NCBI GenBank assembly: GCA_905480215.1
Contig: CAJQPL010000034.1
Location: forward strand, 1-64,000
Reading direction: 5' to 3'
Source: an uncultured Woeseiaceae bacterium
Lineage (GTDB): Bacteria > Pseudomonadota > Gammaproteobacteria > Steroidobacterales > Woeseiaceae
Length of the DNA: 64,000 nucleotides
Shown here: piece after piece, positions 38,836 to 48,657 of the stretch
Layout of the letters: every line of letters begins with the position of its first letter
Numbering within the stretch: the stretch's first letter is position 1
Translations under genes and position numbers: made by a program
Notes under the pieces: model-generated
Told to the model about the DNA's origin: nothing
The model's database searches: none
Seen by the model: only the letters and a program-made list of their open reading frames with translations

Positions 38836-41226
38836 CTATTTGGTACCGAAACTGTAGCGACCTTGTAATGTGATCGTCCTTGGAGGTTCCAGGTATCCAA
38901 GTACAGTAGGGCTAAGGAATTGATTGAAAAAGGTTTGCGATGCACCCAGGACTTTCTCATCGCCGAGGTTGCGGCCAATAACTGCAAGGCTCCATTGACC
39001 ATCCTGCGTTTCGATACCGATGCGGGCGTCGACCTTGGTCCAACCGTCCTGTTCGCCAGCCGGTTCCAGTGCCGCATCAGTGAAATAACCGTCGCTAAAC
39101 GATACGCTCAGGTCTGCCACAAAATTCAGCGTGCTGCCCATAGGTACGCTGAAATTGGCGTACACGTTTCCGGAGGAATCGGCGGCAAGTGGTAACGGAC
39201 GACCGGATTGGTCGCATGGGCTTGCCAGTCCACTTTCGATGCTGCAAGTACCATTCACAAAAGAGTCGTACCCCACGTCCTGGAACGCAAGTGCGGCACC
39301 CAACAGCAGGTTGTCGCTCGCTGCGAAGCGCAAATCCATTTCTACTCCGCTTGAGGATGCGGTCGCAGCATTGGTAACTCGCTGAATAATAACCCCTGTA
39401 CCATCAGTAGCAGGGGTGAAAGTATTGACCTGAAGATCGTCAAATTCGGTGTCGTACGCTGCGATATTGAATTCGAGCCGATCATTCATCCAGTGGGATT
39501 TCATGCCGACTTCGTAGCCAAATACTTCTTCAGGCTGATAGGCCTGATCGGCTGGCGTCCAGGCCGCTGTTGGATTACGTGTTGCCGAAGTAAAACCACC
39601 TGCTTTGGCGCCTTCGCCTGCCTTTATATAGAACATGACGTCGTCATTCGCATCCCATTGAAATGCGATTTCCGGTAGCACATGATCGTCACTCTGGCTA
39701 AAGTCGATGCCCGGTAGGGCTGGATTGGAATTACAGAGACCGAGTGTTCCTGGTAACGGTGTCGGGGTGAAAACTCCGGTATCGATATTGATGAGACCAC
39801 AAGGAACTGTATAAGCCGACTTCTTTTCTTCATCGCTGTACCGTACGCCTGCCGTTATTCTGAACGTATCGCTAACATTCCAGGTCGCCTGGCCGAACAA
39901 TGAGACAACGTCTGATTCCTGGGTAAAAGTTGATGATGTAAAGACGCTGACATTTGCGCCGAATGGTCCGGCAGCACTCAAAAGTCCGCCGAACAGCCCA
40001 GGCTGATACGCCGCAGCGTTTTCGTTAAAATTCACCCAGTTATGAGTGTATGCGCCAATGAGCCAGTCAACCGTATTTCCCTGATTGGACGTCAGGCGAA
40101 CCTCAAATGCATCCTGGTCAAAATTCTCGTCGATGCTTGAATCCAGAAAAGCAACTGCCAGAGTATCCAGGTCAACCGTGATGTCGTACTCGAAATCAGA
40201 ATGTCCCGCCATAAAGCTGAGTGTTGAGTTCTCAAACTCGTAATCGACGTTTAACAATATGGTATCCAGCTGAGTGGATTGTCTTGAGCAAGTATGAGGG
40301 AACGTTCCTGCCACGGACATGGAGTTCGGGAAGCCCGATGAGTCGGTTTGGCAGCCGTTCGATGAACGTGTCCAGTTCAAAACTCCGTCAGTCGGTTCTG
40401 CAGCGTCTGCCGCGGCGAAGATTGCCCGGCCGTCACTAAATACCTCGCCAGTATTGCCATCCATATCCCGCTCGGCGGTCTCGTATTTCAGCGAGATTGT
40501 TGAACGATCACTCGGCGTCCATACGGCGGTGATTCTGGCAAGAGTGTCGTCGACGTCACCTTCGTCGGTGCCCGTGAAGGAATTCTCATAGTAGCCGTCG
40601 CGCTGGCCAACCTTCACTGCCGCCCGAATCGCAAACGAATCCGACAAGGAACCGCCGGCAATTGCCGATATACTGCCTCCACCGAACTCCATCTCGGCAT
40701 CAGCGGTAAGGTCGAGTGTAAACGGGTCTCCGGGCATTGCCTTGTTTGTAACAATGCTGATCGCACCTGCGGTCGAATTGAGTCCATGAATCGCCGATTG
40801 TGGACCACGCACAACTTCAACTTGTGATACGTCGAAGAATGGCGACTGATACTGGCGGCTTCGAGGCATGTAGAAACCGTCGATGAACATGCCCACTGAT
40901 TGTTCGAAGCTACGTTCCTGACCAGAACCAAGTCCGCGAATCGCGATCACCTGGGTCGTAATACCGTAAGCAACGTTCAGATTTGGGATCGTGCTCTGCA
41001 ATTCGGTAAAATCGGTAATTCCAAGGTTCTCCATGTATTCGCCAGACACAATTTCTATGGAAAGCGGAATATTCTGCGGACTTTCTTCGCGTTTGGTTGC
41101 TGTAACAACGATCTCGTCCAGCGCGGACTGCGCCGATGCGACCGACGGGCTTAACGCTACACTCGCAAACAGTCCTAGCAGTGACACGAATTTGAAACGA
41201 TTGTGTATCATTCGGATGACCCCCAT
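38836..41226 (-). CDS. TonB-dependent outer-membrane receptor
   Basis: Signal peptide, LDEIVVTATKREESPQNIPLSIEIVSGE, plug motif VEVVRGPQSAIHGLNSTAGAISIVTNK, terminal aromatic barrel motif. Confidence 0.94.
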   Translation of the reverse strand: MGVIRMIHNRFKFVSLLGLFASVALSPSVASAQSALDEIVVTATKREESPQNIPLSIEIVSGEYMENLGITDFTELQSTIPNLNVAYGITTQVIAIRGLGSGQERSFEQSVGMFIDGFYMPRSRQYQSPFFDVSQVEVVRGPQSAIHGLNSTAGAISIVTNKAMPGDPFTLDLTADAEMEFGGGSISAIAGGSLSDSFAIRAAVKVGQRDGYYENSFTGTDEGDVDDTLARITAVWTPSDRSTISLKYETAERDMDGNTGEVFSDGRAIFAAADAAEPTDGVLNWTRSSNGCQTDSSGFPNSMSVAGTFPHTCSRQSTQLDTILLNVDYEFENSTLSFMAGHSDFEYDITVDLDTLAVAFLDSSIDENFDQDAFEVRLTSNQGNTVDWLIGAYTHNWVNFNENAAAYQPGLFGGLLSAAGPFGANVSVFTSSTFTQESDVVSLFGQATWNVSDTFRITAGVRYSDEEKKSAYTVPCGLINIDTGVFTPTPLPGTLGLCNSNPALPGIDFSQSDDHVLPEIAFQWDANDDVMFYIKAGEGAKAGGFTSATRNPTAAWTPADQAYQPEEVFGYEVGMKSHWMNDRLEFNIAAYDTEFDDLQVNTFTPATDGTGVIIQRVTNAATASSSGVEMDLRFAASDNLLLGAALAFQDVGYDSFVNGTCSIESGLASPCDQSGRPLPLAADSSGNVYANFSVPMGSTLNFVADLSVSFSDGYFTDAALEPAGEQDGWTKVDARIGIETQDGQWSLAVIGRNLGDEKVLGASQTFFNQFLSPTVLGYLEPPRTITLQGRYSFGTK

Positions 41227-41458
41227 TTGTACAATATGACCCGGCGATTGTAGTCCGGTGCGTACTTTCTCTCAGACTAGATATTAGTCACCGTCCGATG
41301 CTGTCGCTGGTCATTTGCGACATCATGCCATTCTCTTCGTTCATGGCTGATTTGCCCTTGCTACTGTTTAATTGCCTCATTTGATAAGGTGAAATAAAGA
41401 AAAATAGGCGAGACTGACGGCGGTTAAGGCTACCCTTAGATTTCTCGTAAGGTCACAA

Positions 41459-42658
41459 ATGGCGAATAAAAAAGATAATCGAAGCCTTGGAAAGTTGACT
41501 CCGGCGATCAATGTCGATGATGTAAGGCTATTGGCTCAACGACGATTGCCGAAATTCATTTTCGACTATCTGGACGGCGGGGCTGACGACGAATACACAC
41601 GTCGAGAAAATCCTGATTCATTTAGGGCATTGTCGCTAATACAGCGCGTCCTGATCGACGTTGGTAATATCGACACGTCAACGACAATCCTTGGAATGCC
41701 GACGTCCGTCCCATTTATTCTGTCATCGACTGGAGCGAGCCGCTTCTACCATTCGGATGGTGAACTCGCAGTTGCGCGAGCAGCAGCCCAGTCTAATGTC
41801 ATCTATGGGACGACGTCGTCTGCAATGTATTCATTGGAAGACGTGGCGGCAGTCGCGCCGTCACCGCGGTTTTTTCAGGTTTATGTTTTTAAAGATCGAG
41901 AAGTTACACGAGAGATCATTTCACGCTGCAAGGCCTCAAATTACGACGCAATGTTTCTGACTGTTGATTGTTCGACGGCTGGAAACCGCGAACGCGACAT
42001 TCGAAATCAACTTTCTATACCGCCAAAGATTACACCGCGAATTCTGTGGCAATTACTGAATGCCATGCCCTGGACAATTGACTACTTGACGCACTCGAAG
42101 TGGCGTTTTCCAAATATAGAAGAGTATGTGGATAACTCAACGATGGGTGACTTTGATTCTGCTGCGGAGTGGTTTGCCGATCAGCTGGATACGAGCTTTA
42201 CCTGGGAAGACGCAGCTGCGTTGCGATCGGACTGGGGCGGTCAGTTCGTAATTAAGGGTATTACCAGTGTTGAAGATGCAAAACTGGCAGCCGAGATCGG
42301 CGCTACAGGTATTGTCGTCTCCAATCACGGCGGTCGTCAGCTCGATCATGCACCAACAACACTCGAAGTCCTTCCGGAGATTATCGAAGCAGTCGGCGAT
42401 CGTCTGGAGGTGCTTGTAGACAGCGGTTACCGTCGCGGTACCGACATCATCAAGGCATTAGCGCTAGGTGCAAAGGGCGTGTTACTGGGTAAGGCTTATC
42501 TTTACGGCCTTGGGGCCGGAGGCGAAGCGGGCGTAACTCGCGTGGTCGATATCCTGCGTGGCGAGCTCGAGCGCGATATGACTCTGCTGGGCTTGACGTC
42601 GATTGACCAGATCACAAGCGATTGCGTGCGTTGGCGAGATCCGCGATTTCTGCGTTAG
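41459..42658 (+). CDS. FMN-dependent alpha-hydroxy acid oxidase/dehydrogenase
   Basis: DDVRLLAQRRLPKFIFDYLDGGADDE, VVSNHGGRQLDHAPTTLEVLPEI, DSGYRRGTDIIKALALGAKGVLLGK. Confidence 0.94.
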   Translation: MANKKDNRSLGKLTPAINVDDVRLLAQRRLPKFIFDYLDGGADDEYTRRENPDSFRALSLIQRVLIDVGNIDTSTTILGMPTSVPFILSSTGASRFYHSDGELAVARAAAQSNVIYGTTSSAMYSLEDVAAVAPSPRFFQVYVFKDREVTREIISRCKASNYDAMFLTVDCSTAGNRERDIRNQLSIPPKITPRILWQLLNAMPWTIDYLTHSKWRFPNIEEYVDNSTMGDFDSAAEWFADQLDTSFTWEDAAALRSDWGGQFVIKGITSVEDAKLAAEIGATGIVVSNHGGRQLDHAPTTLEVLPEIIEAVGDRLEVLVDSGYRRGTDIIKALALGAKGVLLGKAYLYGLGAGGEAGVTRVVDILRGELERDMTLLGLTSIDQITSDCVRWRDPRFLR

Positions 42659-42724
42659 TAGACGCGACTGCTGTATTGCACCTATTGATAATGCGTTTCA
42701 TGAAAGTAGCGAGATAATCCCGAT

Positions 42725-44035
42725 ATGAATAAAATTCTATTGCTATGCATATTGGCTGCCTCGCCTTCACTGGCAGATTCTGTCGTCATTAACAACGTCA
42801 ACGTATTTGATGGCGAGTCAGAAGATCTAATTCTGGGTGTTAGTGTTGTCGTGACAGACAACAAGATTGTCGGTTTCGGTGGCGACGCCATAGCACCGAC
42901 CGATGCAATGGTAATTGACGGCGGTGGTCGAACGCTGATGCCCGGCTTGATTGACGGCCATACTCACCTTTCCATAGTTGCCGGCCCGCGTGAACTACAA
43001 CAAATGCAGTGGGACGAAATTGGCGCGAAAATGGGCGTACGCGCAACCGATACATTGATGCGTGGTTTTACAGCTGTTCGCGATCTTGGTGGTCCGGTGC
43101 AGGGATTAAAAATTGCTGTGGACGATGGCACTGTTGTTGGGCCGAGGATATTCCCCTCTGGTGCAATAATTTCGCAAACATCCGGCCATGGAGACTTTCG
43201 CGAACCGACTGACCCACACCCTTTCCTGGAGGGCGGTTCCTCACAGATGCAGGAGTTGGGGTACTACCGGATCGTCGATGGTACTGATCAGGTAATGGCT
43301 GCCGTTCGAGAGAATCTTCGCAAAGGTGCGACACAGGTCAAGCTGATGGGCAGCGGCGGTGTGGGGTCGGAGTTCGATCCGATTGACTCTGTGCAATTTC
43401 GGCCCGAAGAAATACGTGCAGCAACAGACGTGCTTGCTGACTGGGGCACCTACGCCGGGTCGCATTTGCACAATGACGCAGCGATAACGCGCGCGCTTGA
43501 GAACGGTGTTCGAAGTATTGATCACGCTTCGCAGATGACGGACGAAACAATGCGCCTGCTAAAGAAAAAGGGCGCATATATGAATCCGCAGTACGGATGG
43601 AATGTGTTCGTGATGTCGGCCGGCTTCCTGACAGAAGCACAGAAAGAAAAGGCAGCAATTGTCATCGACAACCTGGACAGCAATATTGCGCTAATCAAGA
43701 AGCACAATATTGAAATCACGTTCAATGTCGATGCGTTTGGCGGTTACGAACTTTGGTCGAACCTCTACGCAGCCGAACTGACGGAGCGACAAAAGTTTTT
43801 TTCCAATTACGAAATCATGCGGCAATTGACTTCGGTAACGGCCGGGCTTTTGGAGATGTCGGGTAAGCGCAATCCCTATCGCGGCAAGCTCGGCGTGATT
43901 CGTGAAGGCGCACTAGCCGACCTAATTCTTGTCAACGGTAATCCGATGGAAGATGTATCCATCCTGGCGGACCCGCAAAACAATATCCCGTTGATCATCA
44001 AAGACGGCAAAATCTACAAGAACACGCTGCGCTAG
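42725..44035 (+). CDS. Exported metal-dependent amidohydrolase (imidazolonepropionase-like)
   Basis: Sec-type signal peptide; LMPGLIDGHTHL, GSHLHNDAAITRALENGVRSIDHA, LGVIREGALADLILVNGNPMED. Confidence 0.9.
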   Translation: MNKILLLCILAASPSLADSVVINNVNVFDGESEDLILGVSVVVTDNKIVGFGGDAIAPTDAMVIDGGGRTLMPGLIDGHTHLSIVAGPRELQQMQWDEIGAKMGVRATDTLMRGFTAVRDLGGPVQGLKIAVDDGTVVGPRIFPSGAIISQTSGHGDFREPTDPHPFLEGGSSQMQELGYYRIVDGTDQVMAAVRENLRKGATQVKLMGSGGVGSEFDPIDSVQFRPEEIRAATDVLADWGTYAGSHLHNDAAITRALENGVRSIDHASQMTDETMRLLKKKGAYMNPQYGWNVFVMSAGFLTEAQKEKAAIVIDNLDSNIALIKKHNIEITFNVDAFGGYELWSNLYAAELTERQKFFSNYEIMRQLTSVTAGLLEMSGKRNPYRGKLGVIREGALADLILVNGNPMEDVSILADPQNNIPLIIKDGKIYKNTLR

Positions 44036-44042
44036 GCGGGTC

Positions 44043-45188
44043 ATGGACTTTCGACTCTCTGATGAACAGCAGATGGCGGTGGATTCGTTTCGCCGCTTTC
44101 TGGAGGACGTGATTCGGCCAGCGATTGCTGCACATGACGATACGTTCATTCCGAAAGATGAGATGCAAGGGCTGCTTAAGCAATTGCTGCAGTTTGGCAT
44201 GGGCAATGGTCTTGCGTCTGAAGCGGACGGCGGCATGGGTCTTGATCCCGTCACCTTCGGCTTGCTGTTTGAGGAGCTCTCGCGCGTATCGCCAGATGTT
44301 GCAATCGTTGTGCTTATTCAGGAAGAAACAGGTCTCTTGCTGTCGGCGGCTTCCGACGAGCTAAAGGCCCAATACCTCGGGCCACTTCTCGAAGGCGACA
44401 AGTTCGGCTCTATTGGCATTAGCGAGCCTGCGGTTGGCTCGAACATTGCCGACATCAAGTGCCGGGCGAAAGTCGATGGCGACGATCTGTTGATCACTGG
44501 TGAAAAGCAATGGATTTCTGGCGGCCACTATTCCGACTTTAACGTCACTGTTGCACGCGAGTCCGATGATGGTGCCGCTGGCATAGGCCTCTACCTTGTT
44601 GATCGAGCACAGGGCTATGAAAGCCAGAATATTCCGAAGCTAGCGCTGAACCGACAGTCCACAGCGCAGCTGTTCTTCGACAAGGTCCGAATTCCGAAAT
44701 CACAGGTGTTGTTTCCGCCCGGACAAGGCTTGAAAAGACTAATGACCTTGTTGGAAGGATCACGACCCCTGGTTGGCCTCATGGCAGTGGGTATTTCACA
44801 GGCCGCGCTCGACTATTCCATAGCCTATGCAAAAGAACGTAAACAACACGGCAAACCGATTGGCGCACACCAATTGATTCAGGCACGCATTGCCGAAATG
44901 GCAGTAAAGGTCGAGGCGTCGCGGTTGATGCTATTCAAGGCGCTTGACCAGGTGGGACGCGGTATTCGCAGCGACTTTCAAAGCGGCATGGCGAAATATT
45001 TCGCAGCCGAGGCTGCAATTGAAATTATTCGTCATGCGATGGCGATACACGGTGGCAATGGTGTAACTCGAGAATTTCCGATCGAGGAGTTGTATCGAAT
45101 TGCACCCATCTTGACGGTGACCGAAGGAACGCCAGAAATGCAGAAGTTAATTATTGGGCGCAGCCTGCTTGGCATGCCGGCGTTCTAG
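44043..45188 (+). CDS. Acyl-CoA dehydrogenase
   Basis: SIGISEPAVGSNIADIKCRA, C-terminal AMAIHGGNGVTREFPIEELYR. Confidence 0.92.
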   Translation: MDFRLSDEQQMAVDSFRRFLEDVIRPAIAAHDDTFIPKDEMQGLLKQLLQFGMGNGLASEADGGMGLDPVTFGLLFEELSRVSPDVAIVVLIQEETGLLLSAASDELKAQYLGPLLEGDKFGSIGISEPAVGSNIADIKCRAKVDGDDLLITGEKQWISGGHYSDFNVTVARESDDGAAGIGLYLVDRAQGYESQNIPKLALNRQSTAQLFFDKVRIPKSQVLFPPGQGLKRLMTLLEGSRPLVGLMAVGISQAALDYSIAYAKERKQHGKPIGAHQLIQARIAEMAVKVEASRLMLFKALDQVGRGIRSDFQSGMAKYFAAEAAIEIIRHAMAIHGGNGVTREFPIEELYRIAPILTVTEGTPEMQKLIIGRSLLGMPAF

Positions 45189-45196
45189 GAGATCGA

Positions 45197-46369
45197 GTGA
45201 GTTTAGCGATAATAGGCATTGCCGAAGTACCTACCAAACGTGATCCTGAGCGTACTCGCTGGGACATGCTGACAGAGGTTTGCATCGGTGCGATTCGTGA
45301 CGCCGGCGTTGATAAAGATGAAATTGAAGCCGTCATATCCGTGAACCCAATGGCACAACCGCAAATGGCGCTCGATATGGCGCTTGGTCGTGTTCCGGAA
45401 GTACTTGGACTAAAGGGCTGCAAAGACATCTGTGTTCTTAACGCAGGTGGAACGTCAACAACAAACTGTTTACGACTCGCGAAATATTTTCTTGAGAATG
45501 GCCAGGCGAAATTTGTGCTCATTCCTCACACCACCGTGCAGTCGGATATTCCGACTCAGGAATTGATCAATTTCTTTGCGACCGCGCCACTCGACATGCA
45601 GTGGGAGTATCCCTACGGCGTTACGTTTAACGGTGCGATGGGACTCATCACCAATCGCTACATGCATGACACCGGAGCTACCGCGGAAGAAATTGCTGCC
45701 GTAACCGTTTCGCTAAGAGCGTGGGGTGCTCTGGACCCGAATTCAATTTTCTATGGCAAGCCCGTAACGCTGGAACAGGTTATGGAATCGCGGATGATCA
45801 GCACGCCCTTACATGCGAAGGAGTGCAATCTTCTCGCCGACGGTGCCGGTGCAATGGTCGTTACCACACACGAGATCGCTCAGGAGTTAGGTAAATCAGC
45901 GGCCTATGAGCTTGGACATGGCGTCCGATTCACTGGCGCCACACCGGTGCTACGTAAAGATCCGTACTTTGTCGAGGCGTATCGCGAGTCCAGTCAGGAT
46001 GCATTGAAGCAAGCCAATCTGGGCATAAATGATATGGATCTTCGCCAGATATACGGCGCGTATCCGTTCACACAATGCAGTGCGCTCGAAGGTTACGGTG
46101 TTTGCGAGCCGGGTGAAGCCGCGAAAATCTGGGCCGAAGGTCGTTGTGGGCCAGGTGGCGACCTACCTTGTACGACAATGGGAGACGCGACCGGTCGAGG
46201 ACATACAGGCTCAGGCGTGAGCATGGCCTTCTATCTCGAGACAGTTCGGCAGTTAAGGGGCCAGGCCGGTGAACGCCAGGTAAGCGATTGCAATCATGCG
46301 TTGATTACAACCTCGGGTGGGTCAGTAATGAACACGGCGACGACAATCTTCGGGAGTGCACCGCGATGA
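45197..46369 (+). CDS. Thiolase-fold protein (SCP-x/Ltp2-like), no Cys at nucleophile position
   Basis: Thiolase-like N-terminus (LAIIGIAEVPTKRDPERT) and GDATGRGHTGSGVS; CVLNAGGTSTTN where the nucleophile loop should carry Cys. Confidence 0.8.
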   Translation: MSLAIIGIAEVPTKRDPERTRWDMLTEVCIGAIRDAGVDKDEIEAVISVNPMAQPQMALDMALGRVPEVLGLKGCKDICVLNAGGTSTTNCLRLAKYFLENGQAKFVLIPHTTVQSDIPTQELINFFATAPLDMQWEYPYGVTFNGAMGLITNRYMHDTGATAEEIAAVTVSLRAWGALDPNSIFYGKPVTLEQVMESRMISTPLHAKECNLLADGAGAMVVTTHEIAQELGKSAAYELGHGVRFTGATPVLRKDPYFVEAYRESSQDALKQANLGINDMDLRQIYGAYPFTQCSALEGYGVCEPGEAAKIWAEGRCGPGGDLPCTTMGDATGRGHTGSGVSMAFYLETVRQLRGQAGERQVSDCNHALITTSGGSVMNTATTIFGSAPR

Positions 46370-46776
46370 GTGACTACAAAAAGCCATTGCCGGTTGTACA
46401 GCCATATTCTCAGGCCTTCTGGGATGGTACAAAGCAAAACAAACTATTGATACAGACGTGTGGTGACTGCAAGGCGACGATCTTTTTCCCACGACAACAG
46501 TGTCCGGATTGTTGGTCTACCAATCTAGGTTGGATGGAAGCTAGAGGGACCGGAGAAATTTACGCCTTCTCCATCACCTACGAAGGTGTTGAAGCTGCAT
46601 TTGTAGAGGATTTACCTATTGTGCTCGCCTGGGTCGATCTTCCGGAAGGTATTCGCATGCAATCCAATATCATCGAGTGTGATCCGGACTCCATCGAGAT
46701 CGGCCAGCAGGTCGAAGTGGTCTATAAGAAGATCAATGACGATATTACCTTGCCATACTTCCGTCCGATTTCGTGA
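46366..46776 (+). CDS. DUF35 / OB-fold Zn-ribbon acyl-CoA-associated protein
   Basis: Zn-ribbon CGDCKATIFFPRQQCPDC then GEIYAFSITYEGV; start ATG overlaps thiolase-like stop. Confidence 0.9.
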   Translation: MSDYKKPLPVVQPYSQAFWDGTKQNKLLIQTCGDCKATIFFPRQQCPDCWSTNLGWMEARGTGEIYAFSITYEGVEAAFVEDLPIVLAWVDLPEGIRMQSNIIECDPDSIEIGQQVEVVYKKINDDITLPYFRPIS

Positions 46777-46779
46777 CCA

Positions 46780-47343
46780 ATGAGTGAAGCGTCGTGGGGG
46801 ATGTATGGCAGCTGGCAGGAAGCTGAGAATTTTCTCGGTAAGGTGATCGGCCAGGATGTTGCCGTTGATGCAGTCGAATTAGGTTCGATTCGCCGCTGGC
46901 TGGAACCCAAAGAATTCGCCTGTGAATTACACACCGATGCAACGGTCGCGAAGAGCGCCGGTTTTGATGATGTCGTGGCACCCAGCACAATGGTGTTTAC
47001 CTATGGCCTGCCTGCTTATTGGGCGCCCGGCGACGGACATGCGTCCATGGGCGACGAGCCGCGGCAAATTCCGATTCCGGTAATCTTTAATGTGCCAGCG
47101 CCGTGCACATTGAGCTTTGCATCGAATATTGATATGGAGTTTTTCGAGCCGATGACTGTCGGCGATGTAATCACCCGAACCAGTCGACTGAAGAGCATTG
47201 AGCACAAGGAGCTACGGGTTGGTAAAGGCGCATTCATGGCACAGGAAGACACGTATACTAACCAGCGAGGCGAGAATGTAGCGTTAGTCTTGCTGACTAT
47301 TTTTCGATTTACACCGCCTGAAAAGAGCCGTGACTCGGAATGA
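46780..47343 (+). CDS. MaoC/FAS1-type dehydratase-like protein (probable non-catalytic hot-dog partner)
   Basis: MaoC N-type sequence ELGSIRRWLEPKEFACELHTDATVAKSAGFDDVVAPSTM. Confidence 0.75.
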   Translation: MSEASWGMYGSWQEAENFLGKVIGQDVAVDAVELGSIRRWLEPKEFACELHTDATVAKSAGFDDVVAPSTMVFTYGLPAYWAPGDGHASMGDEPRQIPIPVIFNVPAPCTLSFASNIDMEFFEPMTVGDVITRTSRLKSIEHKELRVGKGAFMAQEDTYTNQRGENVALVLLTIFRFTPPEKSRDSE

Positions 47344-47768
47344 ATGCTAATACTCAGCGCAGCTTCGAATCGGTGTCGGTGGGTGACGAGTTATCGCCAA
47401 TCTCAATCCCGATAACACTACAAAGACTGGTTATGGAGGCAGGGGCAAACCGAGATTTCTCGTTGATTCACCACGACCGGGATGTGGCGAGATCAACAGG
47501 CGCTGCTGACGCCTACATGAACACCTTCTTTATTTCCGGCATGTTCGAGCGATTGTTGCGCGAATGGATGGGTTACACTGGCCGCTTGAACAAGATCACC
47601 AATCTGCGGATGAAGGTATTTAACGTGGTTGGCGATACGGTGACCTTTAACGGACGAGTATCTGAGCTACTCGCCGCTGAGCAGCAGGTAGTTCTGGACC
47701 TTTGGAGTGCATCCGAACAAGGAACGACCGTAACGGCACAAGCCACGGTGACGCTGACGACGGTATAA
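47340..47768 (+). CDS. MaoC-family dehydratase
   Basis: Hot-dog fold; RDFSLIHHDRDVARSTGAADAYMNTFFISGMFERLLREW with D/H dyad. Confidence 0.82.
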   Translation: MNANTQRSFESVSVGDELSPISIPITLQRLVMEAGANRDFSLIHHDRDVARSTGAADAYMNTFFISGMFERLLREWMGYTGRLNKITNLRMKVFNVVGDTVTFNGRVSELLAAEQQVVLDLWSASEQGTTVTAQATVTLTTV

Positions 47769-47778
47769 TCGCGCAGTT

Positions 47779-48654
47779 ATGACCTCGGAAATTCTTCAGC
47801 TTCTCATTAGCGGCATCTCGCAAGGCTGTCTCTATGGCCTCGTCGCGCTTGGCTTTGTCTTGATCTACAAAGCGACGGAGATGGTGAATTTCGCGCAGGG
47901 TGAGCTAATGATGCTCGGTGCGTTTGTTGCCTATACCTTTCTGGATATTCTGCAATGGCCTTTCTATTGGGCTGTTTTGGCGACCATCTTCGTAATGGCT
48001 GTTTTCGGCGTTGTGATCGAACGCGTATTCATGCGTCGCATGATCGGCGAGCCGCCGTTCGCGGCGCTTATGCTTACCATTGGTCTGGGTTTCTTGTTGC
48101 GCGCGGTGGCGGGCGCGATCTGGGGCAGTGATCCTCGCAGCATAACGACACCCTACGGCGGTGGTATTTTTTCGATCGGTGATGCTGTCCTGGGCTATGA
48201 AAATATTGCGATAGTGATCGGTACGGCGATCTTGTGTTTGCTGCTATATCTGTTTCTACGTTACACGAGAGTGGGTATCGCCATGCAGGCGGCATCGCAA
48301 AACCAACTGGCCGCTTATTACGTTGGTATTCCAGTCAAACGCGTATTTTCGCTAGTATGGGCAATATCAGCGATGATCGCAGCGGTTGCGGGCATCTTGA
48401 TCGCGCCGGTTTCACTGGTTGATCCGCAACTGGGATTCATAGGTGTGAAAGCGTTTGCTGCCGCCATTGTTGGCGGATTCGGTAGTTTGCCTGGAGCGAT
48501 TATCGGTGGCCTTATCGTCGGTGTTGCAGAGCAGTTTGCCGGACTGTATCTGCCGCCGGGTTTTGCCGACACCTCGGCCTACGTGATTTTGCTGCTGGTG
48601 TTGATCGCACGCCCCGAAGGGCTTTTTTCTACCATGCAAAAGAAGAAGGTCTAG
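47779..48654 (+). CDS. Branched-chain amino acid-type ABC transporter permease (LivH family)
   Basis: GISQGCLYGLVALGFVLIYKATEMVNFAQGELMMLGAF. Confidence 0.94.
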   Translation: MTSEILQLLISGISQGCLYGLVALGFVLIYKATEMVNFAQGELMMLGAFVAYTFLDILQWPFYWAVLATIFVMAVFGVVIERVFMRRMIGEPPFAALMLTIGLGFLLRAVAGAIWGSDPRSITTPYGGGIFSIGDAVLGYENIAIVIGTAILCLLLYLFLRYTRVGIAMQAASQNQLAAYYVGIPVKRVFSLVWAISAMIAAVAGILIAPVSLVDPQLGFIGVKAFAAAIVGGFGSLPGAIIGGLIVGVAEQFAGLYLPPGFADTSAYVILLLVLIARPEGLFSTMQKKKV

Positions 48655-48657
48655 CTA

